The notes beneath the pieces are model-generated. The model did no database searches, was not told the origin of the DNA, and worked only from the letters and a program-made list of their open reading frames with translations. A stretch of 26,683 bases of DNA. It comes from Reclinomonas americana ATCC 50394 (Eukaryota > Jakobida > Jakobea > Jakobida). The stretch is taken from assembly GCA_048213135.1 (NCBI GenBank), contig PS015057.1, positions 40,245 to 66,927 of the forward strand, read 5' to 3'. Position 1 is the stretch's first letter, and every line of letters starts with the position of its first letter. Shown here piece by piece: positions 1 to 9,538 of the stretch. The position numbers and the translations under genes were made by a program.

Positions 1-89
1 TTCCTTTCCACTTAGTCCACGTACGTCCGTGTCGACACGTACGTTCCTACCCACAGGGAAAGGAGTAGACAGAGAGAGCTGCCGTCGTC

Positions 90-118
90 TCCTCTCTCTC
101 TCTCTCTCTCTCTCTCCA
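90..118. repeat. (CT)n microsatellite
   Basis: A run of alternating C and T lies in the left-edge sequence. It is the first of many pyrimidine microsatellites in the window and lies just upstream of the putative exon at 307, so it may be intronic. Confidence 0.9.
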
Positions 119-306
119 TCATTCTCTCACGCACTGCCGTTCACTAGCGAGAGAAAGACGGAGAAGCAGAACGAGGAGGCGAATGAAAGAGTGGGCACAG
201 AGCTCTGCTCCCTCTCTTCCCTTTCTGTCTCCCTCTTGCATGTACGGAAGACAGACGAGACAGCTTCTCATAATCTCCTCCCCTCCCCCCTTCCCTCCTC
301 GACCAG

Positions 307-490
307 GAATGCCCCGAGCGCTGCAACGAGAAAACGGCGACGAAGTAGACCTGAATGGCGTCGTGCGGGAGGCGGTGGCCGACGGCGAGCACCTGTGGGT
401 GGTGCTGGATGGTTCGCGTTGTTACATTTCACTCCTCTTTCTGGCAGCCCCCGATTCACTCGTTTGCTCGCAGAGGACGGCGCGGAGTGA
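307..490 (+). CDS. 3' end of an unrecognised plus-strand gene (two putative exons, 5' partial)
   Basis: I do not recognise the product. After a pyrimidine-rich tract and CAG at 304-306, a GC3-rich open frame runs from 307 to 394 and reads as an ordinary acidic soluble protein (residues such as NGDEVDLNGVVREAVADGEH). A GTGGGT donor at 395 and a CAG acceptor at 445-447 would remove a 53-bp intron. The frame would then read a short C-terminus ending LLAEDGAE and stop with TGA at 488-490. This makes the gene convergent with the tetraspan gene, whose stop is at 551. The intron would be slightly shorter than the others in this window. Without splicing, the frame from 309 continues to a stop near 578. 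Codon composition and splice signals support it; no homology does. Confidence 0.35.
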
Positions 491-550
491 GTCGTTCGTT
501 GTACACATTGAAGAAATTCTGTTTTTTTCCCCTGCATTACTTGTTTTTCG

Positions 551-2768
551 TCATGAGATTAACCTGCCGGCCGCATAGTACTGGCTGGAGGCCAGTGAGG
601 AGCTGGAGGTTGAGGTGCCGGCAAAGCGTCCGTACGCAGATGATCCGCTGCCGCCAAGAAGGGCGTCGGTGCCGAGGGTTTTCATCATGGTGGCGTGCTG
701 CGAGCGTCTTCTGTGGCGGCGGTCGATGCACAGACCGGCCATTAGCGCGGTGGTGGTGGCTGAGCACAGCAGGCACATGAGAAACAGGAAAGGAGGGAGG
801 GAGGGAGACGGGCGGCAAACCGTACGCCGACGTGGTCCACGAGATGACAAAGGCCGTGTCGAAGCCACCTGTTTGGTTCGCGTCGCTGGTGGGGAGAACG
901 ATGGAGGCGGTGTATGTGGCCATGCCGATGAGGGACATGCAGGAGGCGCCGGAGATGAAGAACTGGGAAAATGAGGAGAAGGGGAAAGAGAAAAAATAAA
1001 GTGAGGTGAGGGACTGGGAAGAGGGATAAGAGGGAAAGGAGACCAGCAACGAAGAATGAGAGAGTGCGGATTCGTATATTGTTGGTGCGCCAACGTCGTT
1101 GCCGGCAAGGCAAGAGAACGGGATAAGAAGGAAAGGACAACAGCAGAGAGGGGGGTCTGCAAGAGTCAGCAGTGGACATGGAAAAGGGATAGAGCAAGCG
1201 TATTGATCAGGCAGCAGCACACACAGCATAGCAAAAGGAATGCATCGTTGTCGCACAATCAGAATGGCGCCAGCCGACTCACACGAAGCACACGATATAC
1301 ACACACTTCATAACTTCCCCTTCACTCCCTTCTACCTTCTCCTCCCCCCTGACGCAACGAATCCCATCCACCGCCACACGGGCACTCGATGCGAGCGCAG
1401 GAACATGACGTAGAAAACCGAACCGATCACGTAGCCGACGCAGGCCAGCACAATCCACAGAAAGTTGTCGCGTCCAGACGAGTCCCACGAGCTGTCGGCC
1501 GCGATTTGATTGTCAAAGTTGACGAAGCGGCACTCGCCCTGCACGCAGAGCTGCAGGTGGAGGAGGCCGACGTAGACGAAGACGGAGACTTGAGGGGAGG
1601 CGGCGTACTGCAACAAGGGGCAAGTCAGGAGAGAGATGGCGAAAGGAGCAAAAGAGAGTTTTGGAAGGCGGAGCACGCGAATGGATACGAAGAAGGGCAT
1701 CAAGAATTTGGGAGAGGCGAAGAAGGAACTCAGAGCGGAGACAAACGTGAACAAGAAGAGAAGGGCAAGGGAGGAAGAAAGATAAAGAAGACAAGCGAGC
1801 AATGGAGCAAGAAAGCGCTGTCGATCGCAAGGGGCGAGAGGGGAAGACGGTAAGAAGACAGAGGGAAGGCAGAGAAGCACGTTGCAGAAGGTGAAGATCA
1901 GAACTGAGAGCGCTGAAGATGGAGAGACAGAGAGGGGGAGAGAGATAGAAAGAAGGGTAAGATGATGGGCAATGAAACGAGGGAACGAGGAGTGCTATGA
2001 AGCACACGACCTCTTGCAAAGTCACTCGCAAAATGGAGAGAAGGGTTGACAGAGGGAGGTGGAGAAGGCAGCTGGAAAGCGGAGAATAGTACAAAAGTGC
2101 AAGGGGGGAGAGACAGTGTGAGTTGGCGAGTGTCCAAGAGAGAGAGAGAGAGAGAGCGCGAGAAAGAGAAGAGAAGGAAACATAAGGCTGTTGCGTAGGG
2201 CAAGGTGAGAGAATGTCACGATGAGAGCGCTATGGAGAATAGAGACAACGGAGACAGACGTCAATCACCACAGGCAAGAGGAGAAGAAAAGAAGAAAGAG
2301 CACGGGGGATGCGAAGATGCACGCTGAGATGGCAACGAAGGGAGAACTGTGAAGGAGAAAGAGACACTGTGGGAGAGGCTGCGTATGAGAGAGACATGAG
2401 AAGGAAACACGGGAAGCGACGACGGAAGAAAAGAGGCGAGAGAGCACACAACCTCTTGCAAAATCAATCGAGAAGGGAGAAAGAAAAGAAGACAGAGGAA
2501 GGATGACGTGATGAAACATGAGCTGACATGGGGACGAAGGGAGAATTCAAGAGGGAGAAAGAGGAGCTGGTTGATGAGAGAGGAGAGAAACGAGGCAACA
2601 ACGATGAGAAGACGAGAAGGAGCGCAAGAGCTTGCAAATCGCTGAAGGAAGAGCAGAGAGACTGAGAGCACAATGGATCAGAGAGAGAGGCAGGCAGGCA
2701 CAATCAAGCAATGAGGAAAGAGCAGAGAAGACCCGAACACAGATTACTCAATGTCTCTCACACGCATG

Positions 2769-2800
<32 letters not shown>

Positions 2801-3119
2801 TACACACACACACTCTCTCTCTCACACACACACTCTCTCACTCACTCACTCCCTCTTCTCTCCTCTCTTCCCCCTCTCTCTCTCCCTCTCTCTCTCACGC
2901 AACAATCCACCGATTCGACGCCAGTGTCCACGTCCACGTGCCCACAATCATCACACACGACACCAACACCACATACACCATTCCGACTCCGCCAAACAAC
3001 GACGAGAAGAACACTCCCAATGGCGACGAAGCTGATGCAGAAGAAGGGGAAGGCGAGGAGGAGGGGACACCTCCTCCTGCTGATGCAGCTGCGGAGGCAG
3101 AGCTGCTCCTGCTCAACAT
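551..3119 (-). CDS. claudin/PMP22-like four-transmembrane protein (4 exons)
   Basis: Exons on the minus strand are 3119-2904, 1607-1359, 962-821 and 759-551, giving about 271 residues. The phases join cleanly (0, 0, 1). The start is the ATG at 3119; no nearer ATG opens the hydrophobic frame. A Ser/Ala/Gly-rich N-terminus of about 40 residues precedes TM1 (about 48-67, VYVVLVSCVMIVGTWTW). The first extracellular loop holds GLLHLQLCVQGEC, which resembles the G-L-W...C...C signature of claudin/PMP22/EMP proteins with W replaced by L. TM2 (FLWIVLACVGYVIGSVFYV), TM3 (SGASCMSLIGMATYTASIV) and TM4 (AFVISWTTSAYATTTALMAG) follow. The cytosolic tail is basic (DRRHRRR), then Ser/Gly-rich. Family membership is inferred from topology and this motif; a junction-like or membrane-organising role is only an analogy. 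Introns 1 and 2 both start with GTTGCGT. Intron 1 (1296 bp) is pyrimidine-rich on the sense strand. Confidence 0.72.
1620..2760. repeat. purine-rich low-complexity block within tetraspan intron 1
   Basis: The plus strand is almost entirely G and A, with imperfect GAGAAAG-type repeats and (GA)n runs such as 2140-2157. Two internal copies of a motif containing CCTCTTGCAAA lie near 2008 and 2450. Related purine-rich blocks occur at about 6060-7130 and 12960-14160. Long ORFs here are composition artefacts. The block lies inside tetraspan intron 1, so the transcript strand is pyrimidine-rich. Confidence 0.85.
2768..2896. repeat. (CT)n/(CA)n compound microsatellite
   Basis: Alternating CT and CA dinucleotides lie just inside the 5' end of tetraspan intron 1, immediately after the GTTGCGT donor at 2903 on the minus strand. 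A shorter CT-rich tract lies in the corresponding place beside the exon-1 copy in block 2 (about 7160-7240). Confidence 0.9.
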
Positions 3120-3540
3120 GATAATTGACGCGAACAATTGCAACGAACGTCGACGGTCCTGCTGTCGAACAATAGCCCGGTCCGGTCGCTATACGCGCGC
3201 ATGGTGGTCTCATTGGAATACAAGAACGAGTCTGGATCCGGCTGTAACCGGCTACACAGGTGCAGAAGTCGAATTCCAACAACAATTCATTCATGATCAC
3301 CGACATACGCCACGAGCAATTGCAAGAAGGAGAAGGAGCACAGGAAGAAAGGGAGAAGTGAGAGAACATGGAAAAAGAGAGCGAGAGAGAGAGAGAAAGA
3401 GAGGCAGACAGAAGATCCAGCTCGCCAAGCCAATGAGTGAAGAAAGAGAAGGAGATAAGAGAGAAGATGTAACACCAGATCTAGAACACAAACTTCATGC
3501 TCTCTCTCTAGATCTCGTCTCCTTCCCAACACAATCTCAA
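3120..3540. other. 5' flank of the tetraspan gene
   Basis: No gene or clear promoter element is visible between the tetraspan ATG and the degenerate exon copy at 3541. The stretch contains a GA-rich segment at about 3340-3410. It is presumably the tetraspan promoter, by position only. Confidence 0.4.
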
Positions 3541-3618
3541 TCCGACAATCAGCGACGAAAAGCACACTCCAGCGACTGGCGATCAAGCAGACGCAGAAGA
3601 AAGGAGAGTGGATGAGTT
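3541..3618 (-). pseudogene. degenerate partial copy of tetraspan exon 1
   Basis: The plus-strand sequence from CCGACAATCAGCGACGAAAA onward aligns with 2983-3058 inside tetraspan exon 1. On the minus strand the residues still resemble the exon (SSASA...SPVAGVCFSSL against SSASASSPLGVFFSSL), but a stop interrupts the frame and the flanking part of the exon is missing. It lies upstream of the intact exon and is probably left from an earlier round of the local duplication. Confidence 0.55.
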
Positions 3619-3639
3619 GCCTTCGCGATCAATCAAACA

Positions 3640-3989
3640 AATGCACGTCGATGGTCCTAGGCCTGTGCACGTGACCAGTGCAGTCTTGACTTCGCAGCTG
3701 TCGAAAGGCACACAAAGCAAAAGGCAGGTCCAGGAAAGCAAGTCAACGCAGTGGAGACCTTGTCGTTGATGGCGATGAATAAATGGAATGCGAGAGAGCA
3801 CGTACGTTGGTCAATTGCAAGCATTCATTCCTCTCGGAAGAAGAAGACGACGGAAGAGTGTTCTCGAAGACGACGAGAGGGAACGCATCAAGGGGGAAGG
3901 CGAAGAAAAAGAACCGGATGACATCACATATCACGCGGAAAACAAGGTGCGCCGAGTATCGCAGCAGTACACAGGCCAAAACCATAGGA
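3640..3989. other. 3' flank of gene A, conserved beside gene B
   Basis: No gene seen. The stretch at about 3826-3965 is similar to about 9400-9530 downstream of gene B: both contain a CGACGAGAGGGAACGCATC-like element followed by GA-rich sequence and CGCATATCACACG-like sequence. The duplication of A and B therefore extends past their stop codons. Confidence 0.6.
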
Positions 3990-5800
3990 CTAAACGCAGA
4001 AGCCACTTTCATCGCACCAGAGACAGCACTCACTCGAATCGACGCAAGGGGTGCCGCCTGGGGAACAGCTAGCGCACTTTAGATCGATACACCGGGCACC
4101 GCAGCAGTCAGAGTTAGTGCCACAGTTCGCACCGTCGGCACCGCACTCGCACAGACCGTTAAAACCGCACGCGCGTCCATTGCACGTGATGCTGGGACTG
4201 CAGTAGCAGCTCGGGGCGGTGTAGTCGCCATCGCACTGGCATGTGCCGTCAGGCTTGCATGTTCCGTGGTCGTTACACGTGACGGTGGGACTGCAGTTGC
4301 AGTTGGCGTTGACGTAGTCATCGTCGCATGTGCACGATCCGTCAGGGTTGCACGTGCCGTGGCCGGAGCACGTCGTAGCCGCCACGCAGTTTGAATTCGA
4401 AGTTGCAGTGCCGCACGCTGCACCGGTGAAACCAGCGCTGCATTGGCACGTACCGTCACTCTTGCACGTGCCGTGGCCGGAGCACGTCGTCGCCGCCACA
4501 CAGTTCACATTGCACGAGGCACCGTAATAGTTGTTGCTGCACTGGCACGTTCCGTCACTCTTGCACGTGCCGTTGCCGGAGCACGTGGTGGATGCCACAC
4601 AGTTCACACTGCACGAGGCACCGTAATAGTTGTTGCTGCACTGGCACGTTCCGTCACTGTTGCACGCTCCGTGGCCGGAGCACGTTACCGAGGGACTGCA
4701 GTTGCAAGTGGCATTGGTGTAGTCGCCCGTGCACGTGCACGAACCATCGTTGTTCAACGTGCCATGACCCGAGCACGGAGCGCACGTGCTGACATCCAGC
4801 GTATAGATCTGACCGTCATACACACTCGCCACCACCTTCGTGCCGGCGGCGTTGGAGGCCACGGCAAACCAGTTGCGATTCGAGTCGCGAGCCGTCCACG
4901 TCACACCCGAGTTGCTCGACGTGTAGATCTTGTCGTTGCCGACCACAGCCACCAACTTCGACCCATCGCTGCTTGAGGCCACTGATCGCCACAATCGCGC
5001 CGACTCGCGAGCCGTCCACGTCGCACCAGAGTCGGTGGAGGTGTAGATCTGACCACCATGGGTGACGGCCACCAGCTTGGCGCCATCCGCGCTGGAGGCC
5101 ACGGCGACCCACGGTCGACTGGAGTCGCGGGCCGTCCACGTCGCGCCCGAGTCGGTGGAGGTGTAGAGTGCACCGTCGCGCACAGCCGCCACCAACTTGG
5201 CGCCGTCAGCGCTGGAGGCCACAGCGACCCACTGGCGATGAGAGTCACGCGGCGTCCATGTCGCCCCCGAGTCAGTGGAGGTGTAGATCGAGTCACTGAA
5301 GGCCACGGCCACCAGCTTGGTGCCGTCGGCACTGGAGGCCACCGCCGACCATGCTTGCACCGACGCGCGCGGCGTCCACGTCGCACCCGAGTCGGAGGAG
5401 GTGTAGATCTGACCACCACAGTATACACAGGCCACCAACTTGGTGCCGTCGCTGCTAGAGGCCACACTGACCCAGTAGCGGTTCGTGTCGCGCGGCGTCC
5501 ACGTCGCACCCGAGTCGGTGGAGGTGTAGATGCGACCGAACTCGACTACGGCCGCCAGTTTGCTGCCGTCGGCATTGGAGGCAACGGACCACCAAATGCG
5601 CTTCGACTCGTGCGGCACGGCGGTGCAAGTGGGTGCCGCTTGTCCGCCTACGTTCAGATGATGAGTGGAAGAGATGCACATGACCGCGAAGGAGAAAAAG
5701 AGACGCAACGAACGCTGACCGCGGACATGGCCACCAGCAACACCAGAACGGCCAGCACGCTGGTCCACGCCATCGTCATCTTGTTTGTCTGGGAGCTCAT
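3990..5800 (-). CDS. gene A: secreted Asp-box beta-propeller / EGF-repeat / knottin-like protein
   Basis: Exon 1 is 5800-5710 and exon 2 is 5647-3990, separated by a 62-bp intron that begins GTTGCGT and ends GTAG; the spliced protein is about 582 residues. Residues 1-30 form a signal peptide (hydrophobic core LAVLVLLVAMSAVSV). Seven repeats of about 41 residues follow, each with W.SVASS.DG.KLVA and an Asp-box of form S-x-D-x-G-x-T-W (STDSGATW). Seven is the blade number of a common closed beta-propeller. No sialidase arginine triad is evident, so enzymatic activity is not claimed. Then come seven EGF/tenascin-like units (CSGHGTCKSDGTCQC type) and two Cys-rich modules with a DSSECC motif that resemble inhibitor-cystine-knot folds. 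There is no C-terminal membrane segment, so secretion or matrix location is likely. Start chosen: the ATG at 5800 gives the signal peptide, and gene B has the same exon. Without splicing, the propeller frame runs open to 5831 but lacks the signal. Confidence 0.88.
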
Positions 5801-5830
5801 GGTTGTTGTTGTTGTTGCGGCGTACGTTCA

Positions 5831-6059
5831 CACACTACAGTGGAGCATACGCACATAATTAAATACATGAGAGGTGCAAGAATGCGCGCGAAAACGAGGC
5901 CATGTCGCGCACAAAGAACAAACATGTGCACCACTTTTGGATGCGTGGTGTGCGAACGTGAGTGCACTTGCGTGTGCGTGTGTGCGTGTGCGTGGTGTGT
6001 GCGTGTGTGTGGTGTGCAACCAAAATGTGTGTTTGTTGNNNNNNNNNNNNNNNNNNNNN
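5831..6059. other. gene A 5' flank with (GT)n tract and a 21-base gap
   Basis: The sequence at about 5865-5960 is similar to about 12385-12490 upstream of gene B (both contain GCGCGCGAAAA, then CATGTC.CGCACAAA). Both then enter a GT-rich microsatellite. N's occupy 6039-6059, at the change from GT-rich to GA-rich sequence. No promoter motif could be named. Confidence 0.6.
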
Positions 6060-6653
6060 GAGAGAGAGAGAGACAGAAGGGAAGAGGGAGGAAACGGGGA
6101 AAGAAGAGGGTGGGAGACGGAGGTGGCAGGCAGAGGATAGAAAAGGAAAAAGAAGATAGATGCCCACTGCAGTGTTCTCAGAGAGGTGCATCAGCACACC
6201 TTCTTTCCAAGAGAAAGAAAAAGGAGACTGACGGAAGCAGCGGAAGAGCTCGTCGTTTGAGTGATAAAGCTCACAAGCGGTCGATACCACCTCGTGAGGA
6301 CAGTCATTTACAAGGAGACAAGGGAAGAAGTGGAAAGAATAGAGCGTGAGGGCGGAGAAGGATACCGTGAAGGCAGAGAGGATGAGCAGTTGAAGCGAGA
6401 GAACTGAGGCAAGAAAGGCAGTGCTTTTGAGACAGAGCGAGAGAAAGAGAGAGAGAGACAGAAGAGGAGGACGAGCAAGGGAGACGGAGAAAGAGCCATA
6501 CTCCTACAGAGAGAGAGAGAGAGAGAGAGCACAACGGATCAAGGGACGAAGAAAAAGACCGCTACCCCTGGAGACAGAGAGACAAAGAGAAGGTGTGAGG
6601 GGGTCACTCTACTGGGAGAACAGGGAGACAGCACGAATACGGAGAGAGACGGA

Positions 6654-6688
<35 letters not shown>

Positions 6689-7130
6689 GGAGGAAGAACA
6701 AGAGTGCTGACAAAGTGAGAGAAGAGCGTNNNNNNNNNNNNNNNNNNNNGAGAGAGAGAGAGAGCGAGCACAACGGAACAAGGGACGAAGAATAAGACCG
6801 CTGCCCCTGGAGACAGAGAGACAAAGAGAAGGTGTGAGGGGGTCACACTACTGGGAGAACAGCGAGACAGCACGAATACGGAGAGAGACAGAAGAGAGAG
6901 AGAGAGAGAGACAGAGCGAGAGAGAGAGCGAGAGGAGGGAAGGAAACAAGAGTTGCTGCAAAGTGAGAGAAGAGCTGGGAATGTGCACAGCGGGACTGCA
7001 AGCGAGAAGGAAGAACAACAGAAGAGAGAGAAGATGAAAAAGAAGACAAGACGGGCAGCAGTGCAGCAGAAGAGGAGAAAGAGACAAAGAGAAAGAGAGC
7101 AGAAGTCAATGAGTGGGAGCGAAGACACAC
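6060..7130. repeat. purine-rich block 2 with a 238-bp tandem duplication
   Basis: The plus strand is GA-rich throughout. A segment starting GCACAACGGA at 6530 recurs at 6768, each followed by the same CTGGAGACAGAGAGACAAAG and GGGTCAC.CTACTGGGAGAA sequence. The second copy begins just after a 20-base gap (6730-6749). The stretch 6208-6283 resembles 13163-13250 in block 3. No gene seen. Confidence 0.85.
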
Positions 7131-7244
7131 AAGAACTCACGCACACCCACGCACGCACACTATTTCTCTCTCTAACACGCTCAACATCCTCAATCTCGTC
7201 TTCCCCAGCCTCTCTCCTCTCTCTTTCTCCTTTCTTTCTTCACG

Positions 7245-7395
7245 CGCAACAATCCACCGATTCGACGACACACCATGGCCAATCATTCCGACAACAGCAA
7301 GAAGAACACTCCCCCACTGTACGTCATTGAAGCTGATGCAGAAGAAAGAGAAGTGGGGGAGGGGACACCTCGTGCTGATGCAGACGCTGTTAACG
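7245..7395 (-). pseudogene. duplicated, broken copy of tetraspan exon 1
   Basis: The stretch starts with the same CAACAATCCACCGATTCGAC as the end of tetraspan exon 1 (around 2900-2919) and follows it, with deletions, to about 3090. On the minus strand it reads SASARGVPSP...SSASAS...GVFFLLLS, clearly related to exon 1, then hits a stop. Most of the TM1 coding sequence is missing. The donor has changed from GTTGCGT to GTTGCGC. It lies between purine-rich block 2 and the Helitron, the same relative position as the intact exon in block 1. The apparent 49-residue acidic ORF on the plus strand (7274-7423) is its antisense. Confidence 0.65.
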
Positions 7396-7524
7396 TTGTG
7401 ATGATCCATATGTCGTTGATGTGATCGAGAACTAGAGGGACCGCAAATGCGGTAACTGGGGTTACTGTTGGCCGTGGTGGAATGAAATAACTGCCGCAGG
7501 TCGATGGTGCACCGCAGCTCGCCT

Positions 7525-8603
7525 TTAGGAATGAATTTTTTTATTAAGCGTCTTCCTCCATGGGCCCGGGAGCTTCCTGCTCTGGCTCGTGCTCTTCGCG
7601 ACCGTCCTGCAGCTGTGGGTTGGCGACACCTTGCATTTCTTCGACTTGCTCTCCGGCGGCCACGACCGCGGCGATGGCGACGGCGGCCTGCGGGTCGACC
7701 TCCATGACCTCGGCAATCGGTGCAGCAGCCGCCATCTCCGCGACGGCGCCTTCAGCTCGTCAGGCTGCTCGCGGGGATCCATGTTGTTCTCCGCGCTCCA
7801 CTTGCGAAACTCAGTTGATTCTTCCTTGTGGCGGTCGCACCGATCACACAGAATACGGCCACCTGCGGCGACGTGGCATCGTTAGTGCACGCATGATCAA
7901 GACAGCTGTGGAGTGAGCGTGCCGCGTGGTCGTTGCATACCGTGTTTGGCTCCACGCCGTGCGCAGACCTTCCACCCGAACCAGCAACTCTTGCAGTTGT
8001 CGCAGTGGTGTGCCGGCATGAGCTTCTGGTCGTTGAATGCGCGTTTGAACGCACCCTCCAAATCCTCGTATCGTGGGCGCTGCCACTGTGGCTGCGGCGC
8101 GGCTTCGTTGGCAGCTGCTTCGGCTCGCTGCTGTGCACGGCGTTCGGCATGCTGTTGTCGATCTGCTGCGAGGCGACGATCTCGCTCTTCCGCACTCTCC
8201 CTTGCTCGTGCGTCGCGGTGCCGCTGCGCATCGGCTTCCAGACGTCGCCCTCGCTGGTCAGCGTCTTCGTTGGCACGAGCCACGCGCTGTCGCTGAGCAT
8301 CGAGTTCGCGCCGGGAGGGTGCATGAGCACGTGCGCGCTGTGGTTGGTCTCTCTCCTCCTCCTCCTCATCCTCCTCCTCCTCCTCCTGCTCCTCCCGCTC
8401 CACACGTCGTTGGGCCCGGGCGCCTGCACGTCGTCCACGGGAAGCTGCCCCTCCCACACCACGCATCTCGACGGCAAAATCGCCAGAGGCGAGGCGACCT
8501 GGAAGACCGGCCTCCCTCTGTAAGCCCTCTCGGCGACTCGCAGGGGCCTCCACGGCATACCGAGCAGGTGGGCGGATCACACGCTGTGGTCGACCACCAA
8601 GTC
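7525..8603 (-). CDS. Helitron N-terminal protein, truncated before Rep/helicase
   Basis: Exons: 8603-7941 and 7862-7525, with a 78-bp intron (GTATGC donor, CACTAAC branch-like site, CGCAG acceptor). A small 5' exon at 8692-8665 (MNRGHNGDE) is possible through a GTGCAG acceptor at 8606-8604. The protein has a Glu-run (EEEEEDEEEEE), then Arg/Ala/Gln-rich coiled repeats of the kind DAQRQRVARANEDADQRGRR. A zinc-ribbon-like region follows, with CDNCKSCWFGWKVC, then CDRCDRHKEE across the intron. FRKWSAENNMDPREQPDELK matches the SAENNMDP region that precedes the helicase-like domain in Helitron proteins as I know them. After DELK similarity ends. The in-frame tail looks unnatural, while the adjacent frame (7735-7544) encodes a more protein-like acidic tail ending PMEEDA, so a one-base shift near 7767 is possible. 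AATAAA overlaps the end at about 7537-7542. Confidence 0.72.
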
Positions 8604-8692
8604 CTGCACAGAGATTGTGAGTGCTATCGGCGAAACGAAATTGAAGGGAGGCCTAGGGGGGCACCTTCATCTCCGTTGTGTCCACGATTCAT

Positions 8693-9109
8693 GGTGATGC
8701 GCCCTCTCTCATGGTGAGCGCAAAAATAGAGTGTGACGTAATCACGTGTGACGCAATCACGGTGCGCGCGCGCGCGCGAAATGTGACGGTTAGGCGAGCT
8801 TTTGGCGAGGATTTCCATCGCAAGTTGGCTCCTCACCCGCCAACGCACTGGGCATTCTTTCCTGCGCAGCTTTCGGTGCTGAGCACGTTGGTGCAAAGAA
8901 AACGCCTCAAACATCGGTCGCTCACCGAGAAACCTCCACACACACAATGGTTCATCAACTCGCCCTTGTTTGCGTTTTTCCTTGTGTGCTACCGGTGGGG
9001 GAGGCAGAGAGCAATGTGCTGGTGGTGTCAGAAACGCGCGGGGACTTGCGGCTGCGGGAGGCGGCGGAGGGCGGCGATGGACAGACAGACACAGCGCTGC
9101 CCTATAAGG
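8693..9109. other. Helitron 5' non-coding region
   Basis: No convincing gene. It contains a short alternating CG run (8765-8778) and ends in the palindromic 5' terminus of the element. The ORFs here on both strands have no recognisable motif. Confidence 0.5.
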
Positions 9110-9156
9110 GGGGTTACTGACATTGGCGTAATTTCATTACACCCAACAGTAACCCC
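9110..9156. repeat. hairpin near the Helitron 5' end
   Basis: GGGGTTACTG at 9110-9119 is complementary to CAGTAACCCC at 9147-9156, with a 27-base loop. The right arm also pairs with the left-end repeat at 7457-7471, so one sequence occurs three times at the two ends. Confidence 0.75.
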
Positions 9157-9161
9157 AATGA

Positions 9162-9538
9162 TATCTCCAGCCATGGCCAGGCAAACGAAAGATAAAGCCA
9201 GGCCCGGACCCGCGCAACGCAGCGGTGGGCGTCGTCCCTAGTGGCGGTATATTGTCGGCAAGGGATTTGTGGACATTTGTCGCATTATTGGAATGTGGTG
9301 AATGAAGTGTTTTGTTGAAATACAAGAGAGAGCATACAGTATCATCTGTGTGTAATTCCAGAGGACCTACGGATCCTATGCAGTTGCAAAACACATATTC
9401 ATTTTCTCGGCAGAAGACTGAAGAGCTCACGAGGACAACGAGAGGCAACGCATCGAGGGAGAAGAAGAAAGAAGATCATGGTGGCATCGCATATCACACG
9501 CAAAACGAAGGGGAAGACTCGGTATAGCAGCAGGCAAC
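9162..9538. other. 3' flank of gene B
   Basis: No gene is supported. The part from about 9400 to 9530 is similar to the 3' flank of gene A (3826-3965). A 22-codon ORF at 9173-9241 (MARQTKDKARPGP...) has no support beyond being open. Confidence 0.5.

Larger units (their letters stand above)
7432..9161 (-). mobile_element. Helitron fragment, 1.73 kb, minus orientation
   Basis: The minus strand encodes a Helitron N-terminal region (see CDS). Its 3' end, read on the minus strand, has a 5-bp-stem hairpin CCGCATTTGCGG, then TCCCT and CTAG (7435-7432), followed by T, which fits the Helitron hairpin + CTRR|T end. The 5' end begins TC at 9161, preceded by A, giving the expected A|T insertion point. 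Subterminal inverted repeats TGGGGTTACTGTTGG (7457-7471) and its complement (9143-9157) lie inside the ends. Rep and helicase domains are absent, so the copy is truncated and non-autonomous. It interrupts block 2 between the tetraspan exon copy and gene B; block 1 lacks it. Confidence 0.72.

Noticed and set aside
615-974. Plus-strand 119-codon ORF
   Set aside because: It overlaps tetraspan exons 3 and 4 and their intron, and shows no motif; it is the antisense shadow.
2980-3121. Acidic plus-strand ORF (NGDEADAEEGEGEEEG), with a related ORF at 7274-7423
   Set aside because: Both are antisense to tetraspan exon 1 and its broken copy. The minus frame has a transmembrane helix, a clean splice donor and phase agreement with the next exon, so it is the coding strand.
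4443-4976. Plus-strand ORFs through genes A and B (also 10104-11012)
   Set aside because: They are shadows of the repetitive GC-rich EGF and propeller codons and have no independent signals.
4800-5640. Active sialidase
   Set aside because: Asp-boxes are present, but the arginine triad and FRIP-type motif of sialidases are not visible; only the propeller fold is supported.
7457-9157. Cut-and-paste DNA transposon with terminal inverted repeats
   Set aside because: No transposase and no flanking target-site duplication seen. The encoded protein and the A|TC...CTAG|T ends fit a Helitron better.
9173-9241. Histone H3-like start (MARQTKDKARPG)
   Set aside because: Only a few residues resemble an H3 tail; the frame stops after 22 codons and the order differs.
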